Assembly (NCBI GenBank): GCA_964006375.1
Contig: OZ023266.1
Location: forward strand, 62,363,946 to 62,427,945
DNA from: Tillus elongatus
Taxonomy: Eukaryota > Arthropoda > Insecta > Coleoptera > Cleridae
Reading direction: 5' to 3'
Length of the DNA stretch: 64,000 nucleotides
Shown here: positions 1 to 11,619 of the stretch, piece by piece
Layout: every line of letters begins with the position of its first letter
Position numbering within the stretch: the stretch's first letter is position 1
Program-made: the position numbers and the translations under genes
Notes under the pieces: model-generated
What the model was told of the DNA's origin: nothing
Databases searched by the model: none
Seen by the model: the letters and a program-made list of their open reading frames with translations, nothing else

Positions 1-16
1 TCTAGTCATAGAGTGC

Positions 17-18
<2 letters not shown>

Positions 19-46
<28 letters not shown>
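19..46. repeat. (TG)n microsatellite
   Basis: About 14 uninterrupted TG units near the left edge of the window. No adjacent gene is visible. Confidence 0.95.
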
Positions 47-48
<2 letters not shown>

Positions 49-946
49 ACAATCAACAACAACGTCTATATGTTTTGTTTGGTTCAAGTGGATGTCATTA
101 AACAACTGTGTTATTTCTATAAGGGCCCCCATTCAAGACCTCAACAGACGTCAGTGTGTGTTAAACCGTGAAACATGTATGACGTCTCTTGCTGTATGTA
201 AGTATACTATTATATTATTTATGTTTGCATACAAACAATACTTATCAAACAATCCTCGTATATCAAAGTTTAGTTTTCTTGTTTTAAATTGAGTTTTGTT
301 ACTTGTGTTTTTTTTGATCACTCCCTATATAAATTCAGATTCACTGTGATATAAAACACTAACATAAACAAACCTCCATAAAACCAGGTCTCCAGTTTTA
401 TTACCCCATTAAACAAATTCATTAACATATCTAGATGTAAATACGTTTTGTTATTGATAGTTTGCTTCAAACGTTTTTGTTTTTAGAATTTGATATTAGA
501 TATGTAAATTGGAACGTCTTTAAATATCTTTTACTATAAAATATCTTTTACTATAATATATAAATATACAATTGTTTTTAAAAAATTACCGTACCTATTA
601 TATATTCAACTTGGAATGTAATAGAGATACCACCCCTGCCCACACACACACACTCATCAGCCTGATAAACTCGTTTTATGTAACAGGTTTTTGTTTTATA
701 TATACCACTGCGAACAAACTTTCATCGTATGTCTGAATAGCATGATCGGTTTAGGGACGTTTGCATATCTTAGTAAGCTGTATGGTTGAGGTTCGAATCT
801 AATTCAAATCTAATTTCAGGCGAATGCTTTTCTTTCAAAAATCATATTTCAAATTAAAATCAAATTTCAAATTACCCGCTCAATATCTTCCTAATATATG
901 TAAGTGTGTGCTAAACCGAATGACTGTGTACAACAGATGTCTCCCC
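47..946. other. AT-rich stretch, no gene seen
   Basis: No recognisable coding similarity and no open frame with plausible protein composition. It holds short A/T runs, and a near-duplicate of 'aaatatcttttactata' lies around 520-560. I see nothing else to annotate. Confidence 0.6.
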
Positions 947-1006
947 TCGAGCTAGGGAATATTCTCCCACTCTACAACTTTACAAATAGAATGTTCTCTA
1001 GCTCGA
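947..1006. repeat. 18-bp imperfect inverted repeat with GAAnnTTC cores
   Basis: The arms at 947-964 and 989-1006 are inverse complements of each other except at two positions, with a 24-base spacer. Each arm contains GAATATTC or GAATGTTC, which fits the GAAnnTTC dimer of heat-shock elements. This may be coincidence. No transcription unit is seen beside it. Confidence 0.5.
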
Positions 1007-1076
1007 TGAGTCAGATCTCTGGACACAACAGACAGTAATTTTCAAACAAATTCAAATTTCCCGCCAAAAACGAAAT

Positions 1077-1335
1077 ACCCTAACAAACTTCAATACACCT
1101 TACCACACACAATAAACAACAGACAGCTGTCCTTAATAAACAAATACAAACATAACCTTAATAAACAAACAGATGATTGGTAATCAACACGTGTGCGAAC
1201 ATAACCTTAATAAACAAATACATACATAACCTTAATAAACAAATACATAACCTTAATAAACAAACAGATGACTGGTAATCAACACGTGTGTGAACATAAC
1301 CTTAATAAACAATCAGACAGCTGGTATTCGACAAA
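1077..1335. repeat. Minisatellite built on CCTTAATAAACA
   Basis: The core 'ataaccttaataaaca' recurs at least six times between about 1130 and 1310. In two of the repeats it is followed by 'cagatgaYtggtaatcaac' and then acgtgtg. The higher-order unit is roughly 80-120 bp. It is non-coding. Confidence 0.8.
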
Positions 1336-1345
1336 CACATGGAGA

Positions 1346-1520
1346 CCTGACTTGTAGATATCTATGGACACACAGGTCAGACATCTTGAAACGCTTGTGA
1401 CGTCATCACAGGTCAGACATAAGACAGTTAATACCTAACCTGACTTGTAGATATCTATGGACACACAGGTCAGACATCTTGGAACGCTTGTGACGTCATC
1501 TCAGGTCAGTTAATACCTAA
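1346..1520. repeat. 93-bp tandem duplication
   Basis: Two head-to-tail copies start at 1346 and 1439 with 'cctgacttgtagatatctat'. Each contains AGGTCA and TGACGTCA. A truncated third copy starts near 1521 and runs into a (TC)n tract, which probably grew from the copy's own 'tatctctc'. Confidence 0.85.
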
Positions 1521-1533
1521 CCTGGGGCTGTAG

Positions 1534-1583
<50 letters not shown>

Positions 1584-1850
1584 ACAGGTCAGACGGAACA
1601 TCTTACGTCAGCACAGGTCAGTTCCATAGAGAACCCGGGTTGCTGCTGTCTATGACAGGTCAGCCATCTTGGAATGCTTGTGACGTCATCTGACAGGTCA
1701 GGTGACAACTGACGTTGACACCTGTCAGGTCAGGTGACAACTGACGTTGACAGCTGTCAGGTCAGTGACATTTGACACCTGTCAAAACTGACAGGTCAGC
1801 TGTCAACTGTCACAGGTCAGCGCATGCGCATGACGTCATCGCGCATGCGC
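1374..1850 (+). promoter_or_regulatory. Dense array of AGGTCA, TGACGTCA and NRF1-type motifs
   Basis: AGGTCA, the half-site of many nuclear receptors, occurs 12 times on the same strand (1374, 1410, 1467, 1503, 1586, 1615, 1657, 1695, 1727, 1759, 1793, 1814). The CRE octamer TGACGTCA occurs four times (1398, 1491, 1681, 1831). TGACAGCTGTCA, a palindromic TALE-homeodomain-type site, lies near 1747. The array ends in a near-perfect palindrome at 1820-1850 made of GCGCATGCGC, a central CRE, and GCGCATGCGC again. GCGCATGCGC matches the NRF1/Ewg consensus. Part of the density comes from tandem duplication, but copies outside the 93-bp repeats also carry the motifs. No gene start is visible within about 2 kb. 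It may be an orphan promoter, an enhancer-like satellite or the regulatory end of an unknown element. Confidence 0.45.
1537..1580. repeat. (TC)n microsatellite
   Basis: About 22 TC units inside the tandem-repeat region described just upstream. Confidence 0.95.
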
Positions 1851-1894
1851 AGAAAAAAGTGGAGGGGATGGTCCCAGGTGTCGCACTATCTACT

Positions 1895-2015
1895 CATTGT
1901 TAGTGCTATATAGGTTATACTGTCAACCAAATGCCCTTCTTGTAAAAACAAGACATATTTTCCTAATTTTTTTTAACGAAATTCGCTACCATAACGCATT
2001 TGCTGCGTCCCGAAC
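1895..2015 (-). repeat. Repeat family A, 5' end fragment
   Basis: On the minus strand this starts with the family A head (gacgcagcaaatgcgttatgg) and runs into the conserved 'tataacctatata' stretch. It matches 29400-29537 and 54313-54430. It is arranged head-to-head with the next copy, with about 100 bp between the heads. Confidence 0.75.
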
Positions 2016-2111
2016 ATTTTAATAATACACTTTATTTTTTCAAGATTTCGTGAATTGTTGTTTAGCAAATTTGCGTAATTTTCGTGAAACATCACTTGTG
2101 TCAATTAAAAA

Positions 2112-2636
2112 AAAGTTCGAGACGCAGCAAGTGCGTTATGGTAGTGAATTTATATTAAATCCTTCAAATTTGAAAAACTCAATTTTATATAAACTTAGAC
2201 AGTTGAATTTTGGTTTGTGACAAGTACATTCTCGGAGCAACATATACACAAAATTTCATTAAAATAGCTTTGTAATTTTTGGAGAAAAAAATTTTTTTCG
2301 AAAGAAAATTCAAAATTTAAATAACTCGATTTTCTATAAACTTAGAAAGTTTAGTTTTGGCATGTAGTAAGGTCTTCCTCGAGGCTATATATGCACCAAA
2401 TTTATTTAAAATAGATTTGTAATTTTCGGAGAAAAACATTTTTTCGAAAGACAACTCAAAACTTTCCCGGAAAACCTTGTTCGATTTTCTTGGCTAACGA
2501 ACTCATCCAAGCCATTAATAAAAGAAAGGCAGGGGTCCTAGTTCGCGCTCATTTGAATTTTTTTTTGCAAAGTCTCACCATCGATATCTCTTTATTAGTG
2601 AATTTTTTTTAAATAAAAATTCACTAATAACATAAA
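2112..2636 (+). mobile_element. Repeat family A, short complete copy
   Basis: This copy has both family A ends. The head is gacgcagcaagtgcgttatg, and the tail is a hairpin in which TTAGTGAATTTT faces AAAATTCACTAA. Internally it has two tandem units of about 146 bp containing 'ttcgaaagaaaa' and the phrase 'ttcttggctaacgaact' typical of the family. The (AT)n found in other copies is absent: the sequence goes directly from 'agaaaggcag' to 'gggtcctagttcgcgctc'. It has no coding capacity. The 3' hairpin, the mirrored TAGTGAATT near the head and the microsatellite in sister copies recall Helentron/DINE-1-type elements. That affiliation is inference. Confidence 0.7.
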
Positions 2637-2889
2637 GATAAACATAGACACCACGCTTTTGATGAAATGTCAGAAAAACGAAACATTAAAATATCGCCAT
2701 TACCACATTACCATTGTGAACTGTGTTTTATAAGGTAAGTGTGAGCTCAAGTAAACAGTGAACAAGCTCGAAGATACAACTTTTAAATACTACATCGCTA
2801 GTGGCTATCTGCCTCTGCCAAAACAGATAAATAAAAACTACAAGATGTTTGAAATCTAATTCCAGATGCGTTACAAAAGGTATCAACCG

Positions 2890-3135
2890 AGAATTGGAAT
2901 TTTTTTTAAATAAAAATTCACTAAAAATCGAATTATTGTGAAGCAAATCGCTTGCATATTTTCATATAAACATTTTTTAATTCAAAGTTATTTTGATAAA
3001 AAAAAAACGGTACATTGTTTCCACTATAAATATTATACTGTTTACCAAATTTGATGGCTCATTATAACACACATATTTAAAAACATTTTTATGAAAATTG
3101 CCTATCATAACGTACGTTCAGCGTTTTATTAAAAT
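2890..3135. repeat. Family A end fragments
   Basis: A family A 3' hairpin lies at about 2894-2925 on the plus strand. A decayed minus-strand 5' portion lies at about 3005-3130 (cctatcataacgtacgttcagcg, with the tata-rich stretch before it). Sequence between 2637 and 2890 is unassigned. Confidence 0.6.
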
Positions 3136-4600
3136 TTTTCAGCATAACGCATTTATTACCTCAGGACTTTCTGATATAAATAATTAAACTTTTATACAGA
3201 CAAATTAGATAACAAAATCTGTAAATAGGGAGACAACAGCGAACTCGGGTCCTGTTTAGAAAACATTAGAAATAATAACTAATAAATTTATGACGCGTTG
3301 AATTAGCCATCATCCTACTTATTATTTACACAATGAGCTGCATTGTCCTTGATAAGTAAAGCTCGAACCATGCGAAGAATCGAAATGCTGTCTCTGTCAC
3401 ATAATGTCATCTAACAATACCCTTTCAATCTCTCCATTGTAACTGCCACAGTTTCTCAGGAACGGAAATAACTGTAAGTGGTCGTGTTAGGACAGAGAGA
3501 TGTGTTGCTACCAAAAGACTGCTCGGGATTCAGCTTTTGTTAACCCAGATATTGTTCTTGTCTATCAGGATTGTGAATCCTACCAGCTGAAATGGCTCTA
3601 TCTAGATCGTTTTCTTTTCAGATGACGAACTGAATTTATGTCTGTGGAACAGAGGAGATGGAAAGAATCTCGGTATCTATGTTAATATCATCTCTCAGTT
3701 GATAGCGTTTCGAATATGCTGCGAAATGTGCAACAAGTGTGAAAGTTCTCTGAACTGAAATAAAGTGGCTGTTTCTTTCAAAACTTTTCGCTTGTTTTTT
3801 TTAGATAGAAGTAAGTATTTTATTTTCATAGGTTTCGCATCTATTTATTATGTGACGAGGAATTCATACAAGTATAGGTGAGCAAATAATGATAAAGTTG
3901 TTTAAATTAAAATTAGATATTATATCATTACCAGCGTCACAGTACGAAGTCAACGTCGCTTTGTCGTCTCACTTCATTAATTAGGCCATGTTCTCCAAAA
4001 GCATTCCCTGGTATGCCTCTTTCTTTTTCCCAAATATATGCTTCGAAATAATGTTGTTGGAAAGTCATAGTGTCTTGAAAATATTAGTAACAAATTTTGC
4101 TCCACGCCTCAATTTCTTTAACAGATCTTTCTTCTCTTAACTTTTCCAGCCACTTTTATTCGTCTCTCTACCGGTGCACCGTCTATTTGATTTTTAGGTC
4201 CTGCTTATTCAAAGTCCAGCTATCCGACCCATAAATTATAACACACCATACGTATGACTTCTTATTTAGGTTCAAATTACAAATGTTACCAGTAAACAGA
4301 GTAATTTGTCTATTGAATGCTTGCATATTGTTATTGGATCCTCCTTTTCAGTCATCTGCTATATTTACCGTTGTAAAGTATAACGATGTTTTGTATTTTT
4401 GTATATAGTTTTTATATGTGTGCTTGATATGTCAAACAAAAGTTTCAGTTCTCGTCCAATCTGTGTCTTAAAAGTCGAGTTTACTAAATATATTGCAATT
4501 TTTTAATGTGCATAATATGTATTCAATTTATGGCAAGGGATATTTATTTATATATATTTGAGGATTTAATGTAATTTTAAAATCACCGCATATTTCAACC
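3136..4600. other. Unassigned AT-rich stretch
   Basis: No convincing gene. On the minus strand around 4100-4260 a faint, frameshifted similarity to the C-terminal region of non-LTR polyproteins can be imagined (WxLD, RCTGRE-like words). It is too weak to call. Confidence 0.4.
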
Positions 4601-4609
4601 TGTCCACTT

Positions 4610-5130
4610 ACTTAATTACTGAAACAATCGGTATTGCCCAGCGACTAAATTCAACTGGTGTTAAAACCTCGCTGTCCACTATTTTTTTGCATTTTTATGT
4701 TTACCTCTTCTTTCAATGCAACAGGAAGTGAACGCGCTTTACAAAAAAGGGCCTGCATTTGCTTTTAAATGGGTTTCGCTTTACAACCGAAAATGTACCA
4801 AGCCTATCTTGAAAAATAATGGGAAATTTAGATATTAATAATTTTGGGGTTTGATTTTCTAATTTTCATATTTTTTTAAAATCCAGTCACATCCGATTAA
4901 CGTCCACCAGAATTAACAACACATAATTTTTAATATTTAAAATTTGTCGGTCAGTTCTACAGCAACATTTAGTTACCTTTTATACCAATTGCATTTCCGG
5001 CGCAAGATTTTAAGATCTGGCGAATTTAATTTGCAACATAAGAATTTCTGTAGATAACACTTATCGGAAATTACAGAAACAACTGATCCAGTATCAATCT
5101 CCATAATCATCTTAATTTTATTTAGAAATA
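4610..5130 (-). pseudogene. pol: Ty3/gypsy pol fragment (protease to start of RT)
   Basis: Read on the minus strand, the segment begins with a retropepsin-like core, KMIMEIDTGSVVSVISDK, carrying the DTG active-site triad. After several stops and frame changes come words typical of the spacer between protease and RT in Ty3/gypsy elements, then PVEFSRWAIPIVSVIK near 4620-4690, which matches the 'SxWAxPIVxVxK' start of the RT fingers. The rest of RT, RNase H and integrase are absent. No LTR is seen nearby. It is an old, broken fragment unrelated in sequence to the errantivirus at 17.3-24.2 kb. Confidence 0.65.
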
Positions 5131-5194
5131 ATGTAATGTTTGCTATTTTATTGTAACATATATTATCAGATATACTGGACAGATTTCCAACGAA

Positions 5195-5440
5195 CAATCA
5201 TAAGCAGTATTTCGACACTCGAAGTAAGGATAGTCTAAGAACACCACTCCATAGATTATCTCAGACACAGCAGGGAATAGACTATTGGGGTCTTAAACTG
5301 TATAATAGGATGCCGGTTGAACTGAAGAACAAACCAATGCAGCAATTTCATAAGGCACTGAAACAGATCCTACTGAAAACAGCAGTTTACACATTGGAAG
5401 AGTTCATGATGCAGAGTGAACGAGTTTGACAATTTAAGGA
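5195..5440 (+). pseudogene. Non-LTR retrotransposon polyprotein C-terminus
   Basis: One plus-strand frame reads TNNHKQYFDTRSKDSLRTPL and continues with LSQTQQGIDYWGLKLYNRMP and FHKALKQILLKTA. This is the familiar tail after the RT domain in CR1/jockey-like and related elements: 'YxTRxxxxLxxPxxRxxxxxxGxxYxGxKLYNxLP'. It ends at a stop near 5430. The RT itself is not upstream, so the copy is 5'-truncated. The next 450 bp are AT-rich and are probably its 3' UTR. Confidence 0.7.
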
Positions 5441-6685
5441 GTGTATATCGCAAATATATTATCTGAATAAGGTTACTTGTGGTGCCATGTTGCCCCAAAA
5501 ACATAAGACGCTTAAAACTGTAATAGTTAATTTTATTTTTATTCTATTTTTTGACTTTTAACATATATTTATTTTATGTGTTATTTTATGTTTTGAACTA
5601 TAATGATATGTCTTATCTATACACATTTAATCAGGGTTTGTTTTATAGCGTACGTGTGTAGCTTTGTTAGTTTATATTTGTTGTTCTTTTGTACGTATTT
5701 TTTTAATTGGCTTTGTTGCTTATGTTTGCATGTGTCTAGGTTATTAGGTAGCATTTTATATGTTGACAGTGTTTATATTATCTTTAGTTTTGCGTTTTTA
5801 CATTCTATATTTGAATGTAAAAACTTTAGTTTTGTTTGACGCCCCATGTAAATCTTGATGAGAAATACACTATTACCTACACTATTAAAATAGGTAATAA
5901 CCTATTTTATTCATTGCAGATCACATTTACTGGATGCAACTTTACCTTTGATAATATCATGTCAGATATTTTAAATAATTCTATATAATATAAGTAACTG
6001 TATGAAATTCAACACCATTTCTTTTGTTATCACTGTGCACGTATTTGTTATACTACGACTGAACCGTCTGTATACTACATTATTATACTCTACGCCACGA
6101 TAATCCCTAGAAGCCAGTCGGGGGAAAGCACGATTAGAGCCATAAAAGGGCTGAAGGTAATGACTAAAGACGTGACAAGCCTGGGGTCAGAACGTCTTAT
6201 AGATAAGTGGAAGCTGTAAAAGAATGACTGTATGGCGACAAGAAACAACGAGCGAAAACTCGATTGCGTTTCTGACTTACATCTATATATTTATTCCGAG
6301 GAGAAGTGTATTTATGTGGTCCATATATTCATAGTTAGTATTGTAGCCTCTTTTTTACCTTTATAGTCAGGTCAATTTAACGAAAACGTGGTATCAGTTT
6401 CGTTTTGTCTCTTTTCTTGCCGCATCTAAAATTTTGTTTCGTATTTACAATCCCTACAATAATTGTGACACTAATTTTATTGTAACTATTTGTTTCTACA
6501 TACATGTTGGCTTAGTATCAATAGTAAAAAAATATGCTGAATTTATGCAGGTGTCCCAGAAATTCATACATTAAAAAAGAGCTTGGTTGGATTACCGTGA
6601 AATTGAGCTATCCTAAAAGCTTTCAAAAAATTCAGTAGCAGCGTTTTCGTGAAAAAATCGCATAGTTTCACCCTTAAAACATAAA
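5441..6685. other. Probable LINE 3' UTR, then unassigned sequence
   Basis: The first part, to about 5930, is T-rich non-coding sequence in the place of a 3' UTR. It includes a short repeat of 'aataggtaataacctatttta' type near 5890. From 5930 to 6685 I see nothing assignable. A slightly G+C-richer patch at 6090-6220 has no open frame. Confidence 0.4.
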
Positions 6686-7025
6686 GCCTCGGTGGTTCAG
6701 TGATAAGAACGTATGCCTCTGAATCGAAGGGTACTGGCTTCGATTCCAGGGTTCCCTTTTACTTTTCCAGTACATACTGTAACAATAACATCAACCGGGG
6801 TTGTGAATATGCATTTAAGCAAGTTGAAAGTCTGCACGTTCTGCACTTCAGAGGGGGCGTAAGCCGTCGGTCCCGTGTCCATGCGATCTTGGACACGTTA
6901 ACGATCCCTACTCTTCTTTCGGAACGGAAAGCGTTCGGCAAAATTTCCAGGATGGTGAGGTGAAACTGCTGCCATAGTCGCGAAAATAGACCGACATTAA
7001 AGAAACCAAAACACACACACATAGA
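6686..7025 (+). mobile_element. tRNA-derived SINE, copy 1
   Basis: The head carries a pol III A box (tggttcagtgataag) and, about 35 bases on, a B box (cttcgattcca, altered from ggttcgatccc). A body of about 280 bp shared with the copies at 30238 and 57785 follows: ccagtacatactgtaa, gggggcgtaagccgtcggtc, catagtcgcgaaaatagacc. The tail is cacacacacatagacacac. Small open frames on both strands come from the SINE sequence and are not genes. This copy is the most diverged of the three long ones. Confidence 0.85.
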
Positions 7026-7029
7026 CACA

Positions 7030-7440
7030 CGCCATTAATATACTCTTCAGCACTGTGTCATGAAAGAAAGTATCAATTAAGGCAAATCAAATAGATTCAA
7101 GGTTAATCAAACCTTATCGCGTTAAATTTTTTTAGTGGTCTGCTGTCTTGTTCATACAAAGCAACCGTTAATTTCTTTATAACAACTGGTATATGCAGCG
7201 TTAATTTTGTAGAGATCCGCTAAAAATATTTAACAACGATTTACTAAAAGCTTTTAATGAAAAAATAGGCTTAAAAATCTTTTCTGCTTAAATTCACTAA
7301 ATAAAAGTGTTTAACCAAGTTAAAGTCATAACCAAGTTTGGTGAAAATAGCGCCAGACGTCCAGATTTATACTGGATCATACATATAGATATAACAGGGA
7401 CATTCTTTCTATATTAAACAAATAATTTTTAGTGTTAGTA
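7030..7440. other. Unassigned AT-rich stretch
   Basis: No recognisable gene, inverted repeat or mobile-element end. Confidence 0.4.
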
Positions 7441-7441
7441 A

Positions 7442-7727
7442 ACTGAATCCGGCTCTGCTCCAGAGGGGCCTGGATATACTGCTTCCCATCATAAGGGAGG
7501 TTTTCCGGGCCAGCCTGGCGTGGGGCTACGTCCCAAAGGCCTGGCGCCAGGTTAGGGGGGTCTTCATTCCCAAGCCGGGAAGGGAGGACTACACGCTGGC
7601 CAAGACGTACAGGCTAATCAGCCTTACATAATTTCTGCTTAAGGCATTCGAAAAGATAGTAGATAGGTTTATATTGGGAGGGATCGTAAAGGATCACCCC
7701 TTCCATAAAGGTCAGCACTGCCTGTAG
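7442..7727 (+). pseudogene. Non-LTR RT fragment (R1/LOA/jockey-type)
   Basis: One plus-strand frame reads LNPALLQRGLDILLPIIREV, then AWGYVPKAWRQVRGVFIPKP, GREDYTLAKTYRLISLT, a stop, and FLLKAFEKIVDRFILGGIV. This is the RT fingers region: 'GxxPxxWRxxxVxxIPKPGK' followed by 'SYRPISLTSFLLKxxEK'. The fragment stops after about 95 codons at KGQHCL, before the palm motifs. It is clearly G+C-richer than its AT-rich surroundings. One internal stop replaces the codon after SLT. Confidence 0.85.
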
Positions 7728-7924
7728 TATTATTATTAAAGTCCACACCGATATCTCAACATATTGTTGGTTCAATGAGGAAGTTTCATATAATTTTCTT
7801 TTGATGAAAACGTATTTAAAGTACAGCAAAATACTCTAAAAATATATGTCTACAAGTAAACCCTACTTAAAGTGAACAAGTTAGTAACTAATTATTGAAA
7901 TATTGAATATAATTCAAAACGACA

Positions 7925-8775
7925 GGGTGGGCGAAAACGCGATCTGATTGGTGAAGAGGTTTGTGACGTCACGATCCGGTACATCTGCTTGTTTTAGTTT
8001 GTGTTTGCATCGAATTCTGAGCAGTTTTAATATAATTTTAAGTAGTTTTGGTGTTTAATGTCGAATATAGGTTCAAAGGTAGTAAGTTGTGTGCAATATA
8101 GTTTAGTGCGTGACTGTGTGATGGCTTCAGCAGATTCAGAATTACAATACGAGAATGCGAAAGACATAACAGTGCCTGGACATAAATATTATAAGTGCTG
8201 TATAGCGCCCAAATGTACTTCCACAAAAATAATACCCCCAACAAATTATTCTTTAATGTACCTAAGGATAAGAAAATCAGGAAGAAATGGTGTATATTTT
8301 TCTTGTATATTATTTGAATGAGGAACATTTTGAGGTTATGCTTTTATTTACATTATATTTTATCAGAAATTACTACATAAAATCCAACAAAGATATTTAC
8401 AGGATAAAATAAGGTTCATATCAGACACATACCTCCAAGATTTCACTCCTTTTAGCTCAGCACCCATGAAATTCCTAAAAACGTAAACATTGCTAGTACA
8501 TAAATTTTTGGTAAATTATAAGATTGTCCTTGGACAAATCCAACTTCTATAGCTATACTATAAGACTGTACAATTTTTAAAATAATTAATACGAGTATAT
8601 AGATATTAACAATAATATAAGTTGATAACAATAACTATCCGGCACACGTAAGTCGCATAAACACTAATGATATGAGGATCTCTGTGTGAGTAAGTGAGAC
8701 TCGTTTGGCCGATACCGGATCGTGACGTTGCAGTAGGCCATCTTTGTTTACGGCTGCGTTTTGGCGCGGAGACAA
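7925..8775 (+). mobile_element. DNA element with a THAP domain remnant
   Basis: A plus-strand frame beginning near 8058 contains PGHKYYKCCIAPKCTSTKII and, after a frameshift, words equivalent to 'FxVPKDKKxRKKWC'. This is the C2CH THAP DNA-binding fold found at the N-terminus of P-element-like transposases and of host THAP proteins. Around it lies an inverted repeat: 'cgtcacgatccggta' at about 7971-7981 faces 'taccggatcgtgacg' at about 8714-8728. Looser outer similarity (gcgaaaacgc / gcgttttggcgc) lies near 7930 and 8757. The distance, about 0.85 kb, is too short for a catalytic domain, so this is probably a deleted, non-autonomous copy that kept the THAP exon. Element class is inferred. Confidence 0.5.
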
Positions 8776-9838
8776 TTATTTTGATTTTCTATATTTTTTT
8801 ACAGGAAAACTGTTAGTTAAAAATTTAAATTTTATATGGCAATTGATTTTGTATAATGTGGGGAATTGAATAAGAGGAAAATAAAAATTTTTTACTCAAG
8901 ACAGCTTGATTTCTATGTCTCTTGTATGGATTTTTTAACCACACGGCTTGTATTTAAATTACGCCTTTCTGAAGTACATAGACCAGTATCTAAAGCAAGT
9001 GTTTACATATTTTTAGGTAGTGCTGTTGGAATTACGCCTGTATTGGTGTTACTGATACATGTTGCATGTTCCATATTCTTATCACCTCGCTCTTAGGTTC
9101 GGTGTACTTTCAAGTTCTTTCTTGCATTGTAGTCTCTAAGTTATGAGCCTTGGGTCTATTATTATTATTACACAACCATGCGAACAGAGGATAAATCGTA
9201 TGAAGTCCATGATTGCAACATCTTTTGGCATTTAAAGAATATTTACATATGATGGCGCTCACCACTGAAGAAGACATGCCGCTCTATGTGCCAAACATTC
9301 GATTAAGAAAAACATTCTGCCGACAAAGGACATTATACGCCTGTTGAAAAGTGTATATTCGCCTTTACCATGAATTATTGCTAAACAGGGTATTTAGATT
9401 AAGTTTTCTAGTTTTTATTGCAGTGTATAAATTAGAGGTTTTTGTTGTTTTATTCTTAGAATTTTAATAGTATTTTTTTTAATGTCTACGGTCTTTTGTA
9501 TTGTTGTTTCGGGTATCTGATTAGTCGTTTTTTTTGGTTATTTTTTTGTGCCAGGGAGGGCAAAAGGGTCTGTTTTCGTTTGCTGGTTTCCAGGTTATAC
9601 GTGGTATAGGTGAGGCGAGCGAATGGATCCTTAAATGATTCTAGACTGCAAGCGATTGATACATACGTGGCAAATAGTACTGATGTAGCCAGCAGTGTAT
9701 TTGAGGTGAATTTGGTAACATAAATGTTTTAAATAATAATATTAGGAGCATATCAAGGAATTTAAACGAATTTTTGATTTTATTACAGCAGTTTTGCTTC
9801 GTATATTATTGTCTGGTCTTCACAGAGACTTGGAGGGT
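8776..9838. other. Unassigned stretch
   Basis: No assignable gene. A 76-codon frame at 8866-9096 has no recognisable similarity and unremarkable composition. An AT-rich tail follows. Confidence 0.35.
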
Positions 9839-10500
<662 letters not shown>

Positions 10501-10519
10501 TTATCCTCCGCTTCCTTAA

Positions 10520-11560
10520 ACAATGGTGATTATAATCAAAATGATGCTGTTATTATCTATATTAGATCAGATATTTCGTATACGTATACTACTACAATGA
10601 GAGATCGAGCAAAGCTACTACAAGCTCGGTTAGAAATAGAAAATAGTGATTATTGGTGCTGCTTATAGATCACCATCGACCTCTATTCTTGATTTCAATG
10701 AAGTCCTTCGCATGTATCTCGCTGAGTGCTCTGACAAGAGCTGTCACTGTCATGTGTTTTGGGCGATACTAATATTGATGTTTTACACAAAAGTGAATTT
10801 TTATCAGACCAGCTTGACGGTTTGGGCGAGTATGGGTTAATCTCTGCTATAAATAAATACACACGAATTGGCGATACTTCACAGTCATGCAAAGATCATA
10901 TATTTCTTCTAAACAAGCCAAAGATAGCTGAATATGGACTTCCGATAGTCCTCAGATATGATATTACAAATCACTTTGAGGAGGTAATTCAGGTTGTCTT
11001 CACACGGGATGCCAAGTTTAATAAGGTGTGAACTGACAGTAATTACAGGAGAGTTATTCATTACGGCCGATTGTTATGCGATATGAAGAGTGTCACCTGG
11101 TCTTGTATCGAGTCCCCGAACCTGGAAGTTGCAGCAGAGAATTTTGTGGGATCGCTTAGTTATTTGTTGGTGAGAAATACTGTATACACATAGTTAGAAT
11201 AAAAAATAATGAAAGAGCTAAATGGATTACCATTGCACTGATGGCATCAGTCAAAAAAGAATATGCTGTTCCTTAAATGGTCAAAAGACCGAAACAATAA
11301 AGAACTAGAACAGGAATATAAGGACTCTAAGCATCGATTGTCCTCGTTGATAAAATTGGCTACGTTACAACACTATCACTCGTTGTTTGAAGGCACTGCA
11401 GAAAAACCTAGACTTTTGTGGAATGGTGTCAATGAGTTTTAATAAGAAACATATGAAATGATAGGGCGGCCGTTACTTTGAAGAATCGTAACAACATTAC
11501 AGTACAGGATGGGGTGGAACTGGCTGATCATTTTAATACACTATATTGATAAATGGGTAA
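10520..11560 (+). pseudogene. Non-LTR retrotransposon endonuclease (EEP) domain, broken
   Basis: Frames on the plus strand give, in order, IIGAAYRSPSTSILDFNEVL, then (shifted) MGDTNIDVLHKSEFLSDQL, EYGLISAINKYTRIGDTSQS, CKDHIFLLNKPKIAEYGLP and VLRYDITNHFEEVIQVVFTR. 'YRxP', 'GDxNID' and 'S..DHIF' are the signature motifs of the apurinic-like endonuclease domain that nicks target DNA in CR1/L2/jockey-type elements. After 11040 comes the linker to RT, including KWSKDRNNKELEQEYKDSKH around 11280-11330, as in such elements. The RT domain itself is missing. There are several frameshifts and stops. G+C content is higher than in the flanks. Confidence 0.75.
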
Positions 11561-11619
11561 AAACTTGGCAAGTAAGATTATATCCGATAAAAGCTATATA
11601 TAGTCTCGCAAAATCATGG

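Noticed and set aside
5603..5839. 78-codon hydrophobic frame
   Set aside because: T-rich low-complexity sequence in the likely 3' UTR of a LINE fragment. The Cys/Phe/Leu-rich composition follows from the base bias.
8866..9096. 76-codon frame as a host gene
   Set aside because: No recognisable domain and no supporting promoter, splice or conservation signal.
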